Below the pieces are notes generated by a model. The model saw nothing but the letters and a program-made list of their open reading frames with translations. It was not told the DNA's origin and did not search any database. Both the position numbers and the translations under genes were made by a program. A DNA stretch of 64,000 nucleotides from Mucilaginibacter sp. (GTDB lineage Bacteria; Bacteroidota; Bacteroidia; Sphingobacteriales; Sphingobacteriaceae), in NCBI GenBank assembly GCA_031292485.1, contig JARLHA010000047.1, positions 53,384 to 117,383 on the forward strand. Reading direction: 5' to 3'. This document shows, one piece after another, positions 53,373 through 61,763 of this stretch; position 1 is the stretch's first letter, and every line of letters begins with the position of its first letter.

Positions 53373-53550
53373 GTTAATGACCGTATGTCAAAAGCACCAT
53401 TAGGTGCTTAATATCGGTAAAAAAATCATTAACACGTTTTTACCGTGCCATCGGTACGGAATTTCGAGATGTTTCGTACCGATGGCACGAATATCCCCTT
53501 TTTTTTTATTTTTCTACCGATATTAAACCCCTACGGGGTTGGCCATTAAC
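53373..53550. repeat. Cloverleaf-like nested palindromic element
   Basis: Four levels of inverted repeats share one 178-bp block. Outer arms GTTAATGACC (53373) and GGCCATTAAC (53541-53550) pair with one mismatch. A left hairpin is AAGCACC-ATTA-GGTGCTT (53392-53409). A middle stem joins TTAATATCGGTA (53408-53419) with TACCGATATTAA (53515-53526) and encloses a hairpin CGTGCCATCGGTACG/CGTACCGATGGCACG (53444-53458/53475-53489). A right hairpin is AACCCC-TAC-GGGGTT (53526-53540). It looks like a REP/MITE-type element or a structured RNA. Confidence 0.85.
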
Positions 53551-53572
53551 TGAAAGACTGATAAACAATCAT

Positions 53573-55153
53573 TTAACTCTCATAAACACATTCCCCACCA
53601 ATAAACGTCCGCTCAACTTTTAGTGTTGAAACGTCGGCGGGCGCCATGCTTAACGGGTCGCGGTTCAGCATAATAAAATCAGCCAGTTGCCCCGGCTCAA
53701 GTGTACCAAATTGCGGGGTTTGGCCAATAGTAGCAGCGCTTACCGTATAGGCCTTTAAAGCATCGGCTACGCTGATGGCTTCGTCAGCTGCAATTACAAA
53801 TCCTTCATTATCCATACGGGTTACGGCGGCCTCTATACCTTTAACCGGATTTAAATTACTTACCACCGGCGCATCGGATGATAATGCCGTAAGTATACCG
53901 TTTTTTAAAACGGAGCGGACCGGATAACACTGGTTCAAATAATCCTGGTCGAGGTATTGCCTGAAATTTTTACCCAGTTCGCTGATGAAAATAGTTTGCA
54001 TGGAGGTGGCGATCTGGTGTTTCGCCATTAGTTCCAGGTGTTTTTCTTCCGGCAGACCCAGGTGCTCGATTCGCTTTAAAATATCAGGAAACATTTCTGA
54101 CAGTTTAATATAGCTATCGATAACAAATTCAATTGCAGCATCGCCAATAGCGTGGGTAGCCAGGCCAAGCCCTTTTTCCATAGCTGCTTTGCCCAACTGC
54201 AGGTATTGTTGCTGTTGTAGACGAAGCACACCTTGTTCGTTGGTGTTTTTATAATGGCGTTTCAAAGCAGCGGTTTTACCGCTTAAGCCACCGTCGCTGA
54301 AAAATTTAACGGTATTTACATTGAGCCAACCGGACGAAAAATATTCAGGCAGCTCATAAGGTTTTTCGCCGCCATCCGGCAATAAAATGGGTATGGCATT
54401 CAGCCGGAAACCAAGGTCTCCGGCTTGATGCATCTCATAATAGGCCTGCAGCAGCAAAGGGTCGACCGCGGGATCAGTAGCTGCAGTTATTCCAAAACTA
54501 TATAGCTGTTTCCTGGCAGCCTTTACCATTATTTTTAATTCGTCTTTGGTATAGGCCGGGATGTTTTTGCTGATTAAACCAAGTGCCGTTTCGGAGAAGA
54601 TGCCGTTTGGTTTGCCATCATCGCCCTGGTACACTACGCCACCGTCGGGAACAGGTGTGTTTATGGTGATATTGCTTAATTCCAGCGCACGGGTGTTGGC
54701 CACAGCAATATGCGCACAGGTTCGGATCAGGTACACAGGCTTGTCCCTGACAACTTTATCCAGGTCGTTCTTGTCTGGCATGCGGCCTTCTTTCCAGCCG
54801 GCTTCGTTAAAGCCGCGGGCGGTGATCCAGCCGAGGTTGGGATTATTTTGGTGATAAGTTTCTATCATCCCTAACATTTCATCCAGGCTGCCGGCCTTGC
54901 GCACATCCAGCATGTAAGTAGCCAGGTTGCCCACCTTCCAGATATGGATATGAGAATCGTTAAAGCCTGGCATCAGTGTTTTACCACCGGCATCAATTAC
55001 TTCAGTACCTGCTTGTACCAGCGATTTAAAATCATCCCAACGCCCTATTCCCTTAATGCGGTTGCCGTCTATCGCGATAGCATCGTACTCTTTATTGGTG
55101 AACCCCCCGTTAAAGGATGGCAGGTTGGCATTATGGATAATTAATGATGGCAT
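53573..55153 (-). CDS. YtcJ-like metal-dependent amidohydrolase
   Basis: 526 residues. Metal-binding HIH in GFNDSHIHIWKVG (about 63-75), KFFSDGGLSG, ATHAIGDAA and the HLGLP segment are typical of Amidohydro_3/YtcJ proteins, with the C-terminal LEPGQLADFIMLNRDP. No signal peptide, so cytoplasmic. Substrates of the family are poorly defined (amides, N-acyl compounds). It is the last gene of an amine and amino-acid catabolic run, 11 bp after a class III aminotransferase gene. Confidence 0.88.
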   Translation of the reverse strand: MPSLIIHNANLPSFNGGFTNKEYDAIAIDGNRIKGIGRWDDFKSLVQAGTEVIDAGGKTLMPGFNDSHIHIWKVGNLATYMLDVRKAGSLDEMLGMIETYHQNNPNLGWITARGFNEAGWKEGRMPDKNDLDKVVRDKPVYLIRTCAHIAVANTRALELSNITINTPVPDGGVVYQGDDGKPNGIFSETALGLISKNIPAYTKDELKIMVKAARKQLYSFGITAATDPAVDPLLLQAYYEMHQAGDLGFRLNAIPILLPDGGEKPYELPEYFSSGWLNVNTVKFFSDGGLSGKTAALKRHYKNTNEQGVLRLQQQQYLQLGKAAMEKGLGLATHAIGDAAIEFVIDSYIKLSEMFPDILKRIEHLGLPEEKHLELMAKHQIATSMQTIFISELGKNFRQYLDQDYLNQCYPVRSVLKNGILTALSSDAPVVSNLNPVKGIEAAVTRMDNEGFVIAADEAISVADALKAYTVSAATIGQTPQFGTLEPGQLADFIMLNRDPLSMAPADVSTLKVERTFIGGECVYES

Positions 55154-55164
55154 ACCAAATCGTT

Positions 55165-56520
55165 TTACACTAACACCGCGCTTCTTTTAGCCTGCGCACG
55201 GGCAATGGCGTCTTCTAAAACCTGTAAACCTTCGGTTAACTGTTCGTCTGTAATCACAATTGGTGGCAGCAGCCTGATACAATTGCTAAACAAGCCGGCC
55301 CGGATCATGATCAATCCATGCGCTACGGCATCTTTAATGATCTCCAAAGTCGCTTCGGCATCCGGTTCTTTGCTTTCGCGGTCTTTTACAAACTCCACCA
55401 GGCGCATCGCTCCTATACCGCGTACATCACCGATGAGTGGATACTTACCTTTCCAGTTTTCTAAAGTAGTCCGAATGATTTCTCCTACTTCATTTACCCT
55501 TTGTAAAAAGCCTTCGCTTTTGATGATCTTGATTGCTTCAATAGCCGCAACACAAGCAACCGGGCTGCCACCATAGGTACCGCCGATTCCGCCTAAATGC
55601 GGCGCGTCCATTATTTCGGCTTTACCGGTAACCGCGCTGATGGGCATACCCGCGCCGATGGATTTTGCACTCACTATAATATCCGGGACTACCCCGCTAT
55701 GCTCCACGGCGAAGAATTTTCCGGTACGCCCGGCACCGCACTGAATTTCATCGGCAATAAATACGATACCATATTTATCACAAACCTCGCGCAGTTTATG
55801 CAGGTAAGCCGGTGGAATTGGCAAAAAGCCACCTTCGCCCTGTACCGGCTCAATAATGATAGCTGCAAGTGATTCCGGGTCCACCTGCGAAATAAAGGCC
55901 TCCTCCAGTTTTTTAATGCAATAAGCTACATATTCATTTTCGCTCATACCTTCAATCCCTCTGTAAGTGTTAGGTGCAGGTATGCGGTAAATATCCGATA
56001 CATAAGAGCCGAAGCCTTTTTTAAATAAAGCATATTTACTGGTGAGGCTCAGCGTTAACAAGGTACGGCCATGATAAGCGCCCTCGAAACATAAAACCGC
56101 ATTACGTTTGGTGTAATATTTAGCAATGTTTACGGCATTCTCCACCGCTTCGGAACCAGAATTGGCCAGCAAAGTCTTTTTAGGGAAATTGCCCGGCGTT
56201 AAACCGTTCAGCAATTCGGCCAGGTCGAGATAGGGTTCCATGGTGGTAACCAGGGAGCAGGTATGGATGTATTTATCCAGTTGTTCCTTAATGGCATTTA
56301 CCACATTCTCATTTCGGTGACCGACATTGATCATGCCAATGCCGCCCGCAAAATCAAGCAGCTGGTTGCCATCCACATCCCATACCAATGCGCCTTCGGC
56401 TTTTTCAACCACTACTTCGGTTGATTTTGCCAGGCCCGCCGGTAAGGCATTCTTTCTTCTCTCTAATGCTGCCAGCCCTTTTGGGCCGGGTAATGCTGTT
56501 TTTAATTTTATAAACGACAT
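55165..56520 (-). CDS. Class III aminotransferase (4-aminobutyrate aminotransferase-like)
   Basis: 451 residues. GSEAVENAVNIAKYYT, FEGAYHGRTLLTLSL, IIIEPVQGEGGFLPIP, FIADEIQCGAGRTGKFFA and the PLP lysine in IIVSAKSIGAGMP are classic class III motifs; overall most like GabT/PuuE. It moves an omega-amino group (GABA, 5-aminovalerate, beta-alanine or putrescine) to a 2-oxoacid. A second family member lies at 60331. The neighbouring aldehyde dehydrogenase would oxidise the semialdehyde produced. Confidence 0.9.
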   Translation of the reverse strand: MSFIKLKTALPGPKGLAALERRKNALPAGLAKSTEVVVEKAEGALVWDVDGNQLLDFAGGIGMINVGHRNENVVNAIKEQLDKYIHTCSLVTTMEPYLDLAELLNGLTPGNFPKKTLLANSGSEAVENAVNIAKYYTKRNAVLCFEGAYHGRTLLTLSLTSKYALFKKGFGSYVSDIYRIPAPNTYRGIEGMSENEYVAYCIKKLEEAFISQVDPESLAAIIIEPVQGEGGFLPIPPAYLHKLREVCDKYGIVFIADEIQCGAGRTGKFFAVEHSGVVPDIIVSAKSIGAGMPISAVTGKAEIMDAPHLGGIGGTYGGSPVACVAAIEAIKIIKSEGFLQRVNEVGEIIRTTLENWKGKYPLIGDVRGIGAMRLVEFVKDRESKEPDAEATLEIIKDAVAHGLIMIRAGLFSNCIRLLPPIVITDEQLTEGLQVLEDAIARAQAKRSAVLV

Positions 56521-56532
56521 GGTTGTTTGTTT

Positions 56533-56566
56533 AGTCCGGAAGTCCGTAAAGTCGGAAAGTCCGGAA
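56533..56566. repeat. Tandem 8-9-bp repeats of AGTCCGGAA type
   Basis: Four degenerate units (AGTCCGGA, AGTCCGTAA, AGTCGGAA, AGTCCGGAA) start 13 bp upstream of the aminotransferase ATG at 56520 on the minus strand. Confidence 0.8.
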
Positions 56567-56597
56567 GATTATAATGGTATATTTTGTCTTTTTTTAT

Positions 56598-56695
56598 TGT
56601 AGAGACGCAATACTTTGCGTCTCTGAGCCGGTTTTTTATAACCGCAATCTCTAATCCAGGCATCCATCAGAGACGCAAAATATTGCGTCTCTACA
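56598..56695. repeat. REPIN-like pair of inverted palindromic hairpins
   Basis: Two hairpins with identical 10-bp arms, AGAGACGCAA/TTGCGTCTCT, at 56601-56624 (loop TACT) and 56669-56692 (loop AATA). The flanking TGT/ACA continue the symmetry, so the two copies are also inverted with respect to each other around a 44-bp core. Both palindromes lie between the aminotransferase and GNAT genes. Confidence 0.88.
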
Positions 56696-57355
56696 TTAAA
56701 CATCCTTATCAATATTCAGTTTTATCAGCACCCCGTAATTGCCGCAAACGGGGTCGGTCAGGTAATCGGGTATCAAAGCTATGGGCTCAAATCCGATCTT
56801 CATTTGCGGGGTGATGGTAGGGTCAGTTCTTTTGCCGGCAATTAGTTCGGCATAATATTGTTCCCCACTCATTGATTCACTTACCCAGCCGTAACCGCTC
56901 ATCATCCCAACGGTGATTTGCCCTTTCAAACCCAGCTGTCGTGCGACCTCGTGCCTCGCGCGGTAAAGTAAACGAGCCAGGCCCCGGCCGCGGTAATCAG
57001 GGTGTACACCAACGTCCAGGCCATAAAGCCAGTCGCCATCGGGTTCATGGTTAGTCATCCAGCCGCCTGCAAAGGTTTCTTTGAAGGTGTGGTGGTGGTT
57101 TGACATGTTGAAAGTACAACGCATGGTGGTGGTCATGCCGATTACCTTGTCTTTATCCGTTATTACAAACTGGCCCTCCGGAAATATTTCCAGGTGCCTG
57201 AGGTAATGTTGCCTTAAAATCAGTTCATCTTCCGCAAGCGTCGGGAATACCACCCGCTGCAATTCTTCCAGTTGTGCCGCGTGTTCGCGCCGGGTGTTTT
57301 GTACCACCAGGCCGGAGTTTGTTGTAATGCAATAGTTTTTGATAATGGTATGCAT
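56696..57355 (-). CDS. GNAT-family N-acetyltransferase
   Basis: 219 residues. The acetyl-CoA motif DVGVHPDYRGRGLARLLYRARHEVAR (about 118-143) with R-G-R-G-L-A is clear, preceded by FVITDKDKVIGMTTT. A C-terminal extension (about 160-219) ends in PDYLTDPVCGNYGVLIKLN. It N-acetylates an amine, possibly a polyamine or amino-acid intermediate of this catabolic run. Encoded 13 bp downstream of the antiporter gene. Confidence 0.85.
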   Translation of the reverse strand: MHTIIKNYCITTNSGLVVQNTRREHAAQLEELQRVVFPTLAEDELILRQHYLRHLEIFPEGQFVITDKDKVIGMTTTMRCTFNMSNHHHTFKETFAGGWMTNHEPDGDWLYGLDVGVHPDYRGRGLARLLYRARHEVARQLGLKGQITVGMMSGYGWVSESMSGEQYYAELIAGKRTDPTITPQMKIGFEPIALIPDYLTDPVCGNYGVLIKLNIDKDV

Positions 57356-57368
57356 TGTAATATTATAA

Positions 57369-58742
57369 TTAACGGACGGTAAATCCCATTATGATGTAAA
57401 CAATTGACGATAGTGCAAAGGCGATGGTGGCATACGGTAGTTGCGATAAGCCGTGATCCAGGTTATTGCACTCAGTACTTTGTGCGGTAAGCACGGTAGC
57501 ATCCGAGTATAAACAGGCATTGGCGCCAAACACGCCGGCGCTGATCACCGCACCGCAATTCAATAACACATTGGAGCCAAAATGTTGCGCCAGCGGCACC
57601 ACTAGCGGTATCGCGATAGCATATAAGCCCCATGATGAACCCGTGGTTACCGAAATCAGCGAAAGTGAAACAAACACAATCACCGGTAAAAATTCTTTAT
57701 TGAGGTAGGGCGATGCCGCATGTAAAACATATTGGGTAAGCCCCATTTTATCATTTACATCCTTCAACACATAGCTCATCATTAAAATAGCCAGCGCATA
57801 CAGCATACTGCTGAAGCCGCCGAACATGGTTTCGGATAATTGCCTGAATGTACCGAGCTTAATCAGCAAGTAGTAAATAAAGGTAAACGCTACGGCCACC
57901 ATCACCCCCTTTAAGGCATCGATATTAAAAAATATAGTTGCAGCCAGTAATACAATGATCGGCAGTAAAAAATAGATCACTTTGGAGGGCTTTCCGGGGT
58001 TCATGGCGCTGATATCCAAAGACGCGGTATCGCTGAACTCGGAAGCGGTTAGTTGCCCGGTTTCCTCGGCTCGGATATCAGCAGCTTTCATTTTGCCAAA
58101 CCATGGCAGTATGCCGTAAATAAATAACGGAATGATCAATACGGAAACATATCCATAAGATACAAATGGGATCATTTTCCAGTAGGTCACCAATCCCTGG
58201 CCTTTTGCAGCAACATGTGATGTCTCGAGTATATTGCCGATGAATATGGTCCATGTGGAGATTGGGACAATCACGCACCAGGGTGGTGCAGTAGTGTTAA
58301 CAATATAAGCCAGCTTTTCGCGCGGGATTTTAAAAGCATCGGTGATCTTCCGCATCGAAATTCCAACGGTAAGGGCGCTCAAATAATCATCCAAAAAAAT
58401 AAACAAGCCCAGGAACCAGGCGCCCATCAAGGCGCTTCGTTTTGTTTTTATTCTTTTTAAGGCCCACTCGCCAAATTTCATTGTGCCGCCACTGCGAACC
58501 ATCAACCCGATCAATGACCCATATAAACCGCATACCAGGATCACCCAAACCGAATCCGACTTGCCCATTACCCCTTCAAACGAATCAACAAAATTGCTGA
58601 AGAAGTTGGTTTTATCGTGAAAACCGACGATCGCATAGCCAACCAGGCAGCCGATCAGCAAAGGCTCAAAAGAGGTTTTTTGCTTGATGGCCAGTATAAT
58701 TACTACTGCCGGTGGTATTAATGCTATTGCGCCGTATGCCAT
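57369..58742 (-). CDS. NhaC-type antiporter/amino-compound transporter
   Basis: 457 residues, about 11-12 membrane helices. LGLFIFLDDYLSALTVGISMR and TTAPPWCVIVPISTWTIFIGNIL match the Na_H_antiporter (NhaC) family. Some members work as amino-acid or malate/lactate exchangers rather than Na/H antiporters; in this gene neighbourhood an exchanger or importer for an amine or omega-amino acid is a reasonable guess. It is preceded by 22-bp-period repeats at 58753. Confidence 0.85.
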   Translation of the reverse strand: MAYGAIALIPPAVVIILAIKQKTSFEPLLIGCLVGYAIVGFHDKTNFFSNFVDSFEGVMGKSDSVWVILVCGLYGSLIGLMVRSGGTMKFGEWALKRIKTKRSALMGAWFLGLFIFLDDYLSALTVGISMRKITDAFKIPREKLAYIVNTTAPPWCVIVPISTWTIFIGNILETSHVAAKGQGLVTYWKMIPFVSYGYVSVLIIPLFIYGILPWFGKMKAADIRAEETGQLTASEFSDTASLDISAMNPGKPSKVIYFLLPIIVLLAATIFFNIDALKGVMVAVAFTFIYYLLIKLGTFRQLSETMFGGFSSMLYALAILMMSYVLKDVNDKMGLTQYVLHAASPYLNKEFLPVIVFVSLSLISVTTGSSWGLYAIAIPLVVPLAQHFGSNVLLNCGAVISAGVFGANACLYSDATVLTAQSTECNNLDHGLSQLPYATIAFALSSIVYIIMGFTVR

Positions 58743-58752
58743 TATTGTTTGG

Positions 58753-58787
58753 GATTACACCGATTACTATTTTTGATTTCACCGATT
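58753..58787. repeat. Two GATTxCACCGATT direct repeats before the NhaC-type gene
   Basis: GATTACACCGATT (58753-58765) and GATTTCACCGATT (58775-58787), 22 bp apart, begin 11 bp upstream of the minus-strand ATG at 58742. The same motif precedes the gene starting at 61674. Confidence 0.85.
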
Positions 58788-58904
58788 GTGATTTCGTGTT
58801 TCTTAACTTTATCGTTTTTCCAAGTCTCCCCTACCGGGGGGAGATTATTCATTAAGTATTTACTTTAAAAGGCATTCATGAATGCTTCGCAATTTATAGG
58901 GGGC

Positions 58905-60344
58905 CTATACAATTCCTCCAATGCTTATTAACTTCTTCTCCATATACTCATAAAGTCCCTCGCTGCCGCTTTCGTGGCCCTGGCCGCTGTACTTCCAGCC
59001 ACCAAAGGGTAGTTCGGTGCCGTGCGGGGCCCATTCGTTAATACCAACGATGCCAAATTCCAAACCTTCGGATACTTTAATAGCTGTTTTTAAATTATTG
59101 GTGAAGGCGTAAGCCGCCAGGCCGTATTCAGTATCGTTTGCCTTATGCAGCGCATCTTCCAAATCATCAAACCTGAATAATGGCAGCACCGGGCCAAATA
59201 TTTCGTGCCGCGCAAGGGTTGAAGACTGGTTCAAATTTGCCACCACTGCGGGCTGAATAAAATAGCCTTTATCCAAATGATGTGGCCGATGTCCGCCGGT
59301 TAGCACTTCGGCTTTTTCGATCCTGGTTTTTTCCAGCAGATCAAATACACTGTCGCGCTGTTTGCCGGTGATGAGCGGGCCAACATTAACGCCTTCTTCA
59401 AAGCCGCTGCCTACTTTTAACAGGGATACATATTTTTTAACTGATTCAGCAAACTGATCGTAAATGTTTTTATGGATATAAAATCTTTGCGGCGCTACAC
59501 AGACCTGGCCGTTGTTACGGAAACGGGCAATGGAAGCGGCTTTGGCAACTTCGTCCACATCCACATCGTCAAAAATGATAACCGGGGCGTTGCCACCCAG
59601 TTCCAGCGAAAGTTTGGTATGGGTGCGGCTTGCGCCATCCATCAATATTTTACCTACCCGCGTACTGCCGGTAAAACTGATCTTCTTTACCCGTTTATCA
59701 TGCAGCATAGCATCACCTACAGGCGAAGCCTCTGCAATCACCAGGTTAAGTACACCAGGCGGCAAACCGGCGGCGGAAAGTGCTTCCACCAAATGATAGG
59801 CTGAAAGAGGGGTGTCTTCAGACGGTTTGGCAACCACGGTACAGCCTGCTGCTAACGCCGCAGCCCAGGCCCTCGCGGGGTTATACGCCGGGAAATTCCA
59901 GGCAGTTATAACACCAATAACTCCCATTGGCTGGAGGATAACGGAGCTCCGTTTATCCACCCGGTTGGTTGGGATCACTTTGCCATAGGCGCGTTTGCCT
60001 TCTTCAGCGTACCACTCAAATAAGTTGGCAGCTACGGTCCATTCACCGCGTGCCTCCAATAAAGGTTTCCCGCTTTCAAGCACCATGTCGTGCGCTATTT
60101 TATCCAGGTTCTCCCTCAAATAATTAGCGGCTTTTTTTAATATTTCGGCCCGGTAATACGGCGTTGTTTTGCTCCAGGTTTTGAAGGCCACATCCGCGGC
60201 ATCAATAGCTAAAATGGCATCTTTGCCGTTCCCGAAACTGATCCTGCTTAGCACTTCTTCGGTCGCTGGGTTAACCAGGGAGATTTCATGCTTATCAACT
60301 GCATCCACCCAAACCCCATTGATAAATTGTTTATTTGCTGACAT
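58905..60344 (-). CDS. gabD: NAD(P)-dependent succinate-semialdehyde dehydrogenase-like
   Basis: 479 residues from ATG 60344. ITAWNFPAYNPARAWAAALA, FTGSTRVGKIL, catalytic Glu in LSLELGGNAPVI and catalytic Cys in NNGQVCVAPQRFY are all in place. It oxidises succinate semialdehyde or a related omega-semialdehyde to the acid. The start overlaps the upstream aminotransferase by 14 nt, so amino transfer and oxidation are probably consecutive steps. Exact substrate (GABA or 5-aminovalerate type) is not determined. Confidence 0.88.
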   Translation of the reverse strand: MSANKQFINGVWVDAVDKHEISLVNPATEEVLSRISFGNGKDAILAIDAADVAFKTWSKTTPYYRAEILKKAANYLRENLDKIAHDMVLESGKPLLEARGEWTVAANLFEWYAEEGKRAYGKVIPTNRVDKRSSVILQPMGVIGVITAWNFPAYNPARAWAAALAAGCTVVAKPSEDTPLSAYHLVEALSAAGLPPGVLNLVIAEASPVGDAMLHDKRVKKISFTGSTRVGKILMDGASRTHTKLSLELGGNAPVIIFDDVDVDEVAKAASIARFRNNGQVCVAPQRFYIHKNIYDQFAESVKKYVSLLKVGSGFEEGVNVGPLITGKQRDSVFDLLEKTRIEKAEVLTGGHRPHHLDKGYFIQPAVVANLNQSSTLARHEIFGPVLPLFRFDDLEDALHKANDTEYGLAAYAFTNNLKTAIKVSEGLEFGIVGINEWAPHGTELPFGGWKYSGQGHESGSEGLYEYMEKKLISIGGIV

Positions 60345-61674
60345 CACTGATCTCCATTTTTGATTCGTTAACAGGCTCGCCGCATAAATGAGCCAAGCCT
60401 GCTTCCATTATATCTAAGCCCTTATTCAATGGACTTTCTTCGATCACCAGCGGGCTTAATACCCTGATGATGTTACCGTTGATGCCCGCATTGATGACGA
60501 TGAGGCCATGATCGGCGCAGTAGCTGATGAGTTTTTTACACAAGTCCGCATCCGGTTGGTGCGGGTCATTGTTTTTGACTAGTTCAAATGCCATCATGGC
60601 ACCCAGGCCGCGCACATCACCAATGGCGCTGAATTGCTTTTTGAAGCTGTTAAATCGTTGCCTGACGATATTGCCCACGTTTTCGCCAAGCGCATTGATG
60701 CCGATCTCTTCCATATAATTAAGCGTTGCCAGTGATGCGGCACAACAAACCGGGTTGCCCGGGTAAGTCCCGCCAATAGTGGAAGGCTTGCAGGCATCCA
60801 TAATGTGCGCCTTGCCGATCACTGCACCTATCGGCATGCCGCTGCCCATACTTTTTGCCCAGGTGGATATATCAGGTGTTACGTCAAAATGCTGGTAAGC
60901 GGCCCATTTACCGGTACGGCCGAAACCGCTTTGTACTTCGTCTAAAATGAGCAGTATGCCATACTTATCGCAAACAGCGCGCAGGCCTTCCAGGTATTTT
61001 TTTGGAACGACATTAAAGCCGCCTTCGCCCTGTACGGGCTCCATTATAATAGCAGCAACCTGCGAGGCAGGTACGTTGGTATGAAAAAAGTCTTCCAGTT
61101 CGCGCAGGTGATGGTCTGAAAACTCATCCAGATTTGCGCCCTGCGGATCATGATAATAATCCGGGAAAGGAATTCTATAAACTTCAGGGGCAAAGGGCCC
61201 GCAACCCAGTTTATAACCTACTTTTGAGGTTAGCGTCATGCTCATCATGGTGCGCCCGTGAAAAGCACCACCGTAACAAATAATCGCCGGCCTGCCGGTT
61301 GCCTGGCGGGCTATTTTTATGGCATTCTCCACGCTTTCGGCGCCGGAGTTGGTCAGCATTACTTTAGTATGATCGCCATGCGGAAACAAGCTCACCAGTT
61401 TTTCGGCAACTTGCATATACAAATCATAAGTGGCCACATTGAAACTGCAATGGATCAGCTTCGCGGCCTGGTCGGCAATGGCTTTTACAACGGGCTCCGG
61501 GCAATGGCCGGCATTTACTACGCCGATGCCGCCGGCAAAATCGATCATTTCCTGCCCATCTGCGTCAATGATCACTGCGCCTTTTGCACTCACCGCAGTC
61601 GACGGATTGAATATGCCTATAGCATCCGGTACAAACTGCTTCCTTCTCGCTAATATTTCTTTACTATTTATCAT
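60331..61674 (-). CDS. Class III aminotransferase (second copy)
   Basis: 447 residues. NSGAESVENAIKIARQATG, YGGAFHGRTMMSMTLTS, IIMEPVQGEGGFNVVP, LILDEVQSGFGRTGKWAA and the PLP lysine in STWAKSMGSGMP. Similar to, but clearly diverged from, the enzyme at 55165, so the two probably act on different amino donors. Its ATG is preceded at once by GATTTCACCGATT repeats. Coupled to the aldehyde dehydrogenase by overlap. Confidence 0.9.
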   Translation of the reverse strand: MINSKEILARRKQFVPDAIGIFNPSTAVSAKGAVIIDADGQEMIDFAGGIGVVNAGHCPEPVVKAIADQAAKLIHCSFNVATYDLYMQVAEKLVSLFPHGDHTKVMLTNSGAESVENAIKIARQATGRPAIICYGGAFHGRTMMSMTLTSKVGYKLGCGPFAPEVYRIPFPDYYHDPQGANLDEFSDHHLRELEDFFHTNVPASQVAAIIMEPVQGEGGFNVVPKKYLEGLRAVCDKYGILLILDEVQSGFGRTGKWAAYQHFDVTPDISTWAKSMGSGMPIGAVIGKAHIMDACKPSTIGGTYPGNPVCCAASLATLNYMEEIGINALGENVGNIVRQRFNSFKKQFSAIGDVRGLGAMMAFELVKNNDPHQPDADLCKKLISYCADHGLIVINAGINGNIIRVLSPLVIEESPLNKGLDIMEAGLAHLCGEPVNESKMEISDVSK

Positions 61675-61677
61675 TTT

Positions 61678-61736
61678 GATTTCACCGATTTATATAATTG
61701 ATTTCACCGATTTTGTTATTCTGGATTATGCCGATT
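61678..61736. repeat. Three GATTTCACCGATT-type repeats before the aminotransferase
   Basis: Copies at 61678-61690 and 61700-61712 are identical; a degenerate GATTATGCCGATT is at 61724-61736. Periods are 22 and 24 bp. The first copy lies 4 bp upstream of the minus-strand ATG at 61674. Confidence 0.88.
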
Positions 61737-61763
61737 TTCTATTCACAAATTGCCGCAAACTGC

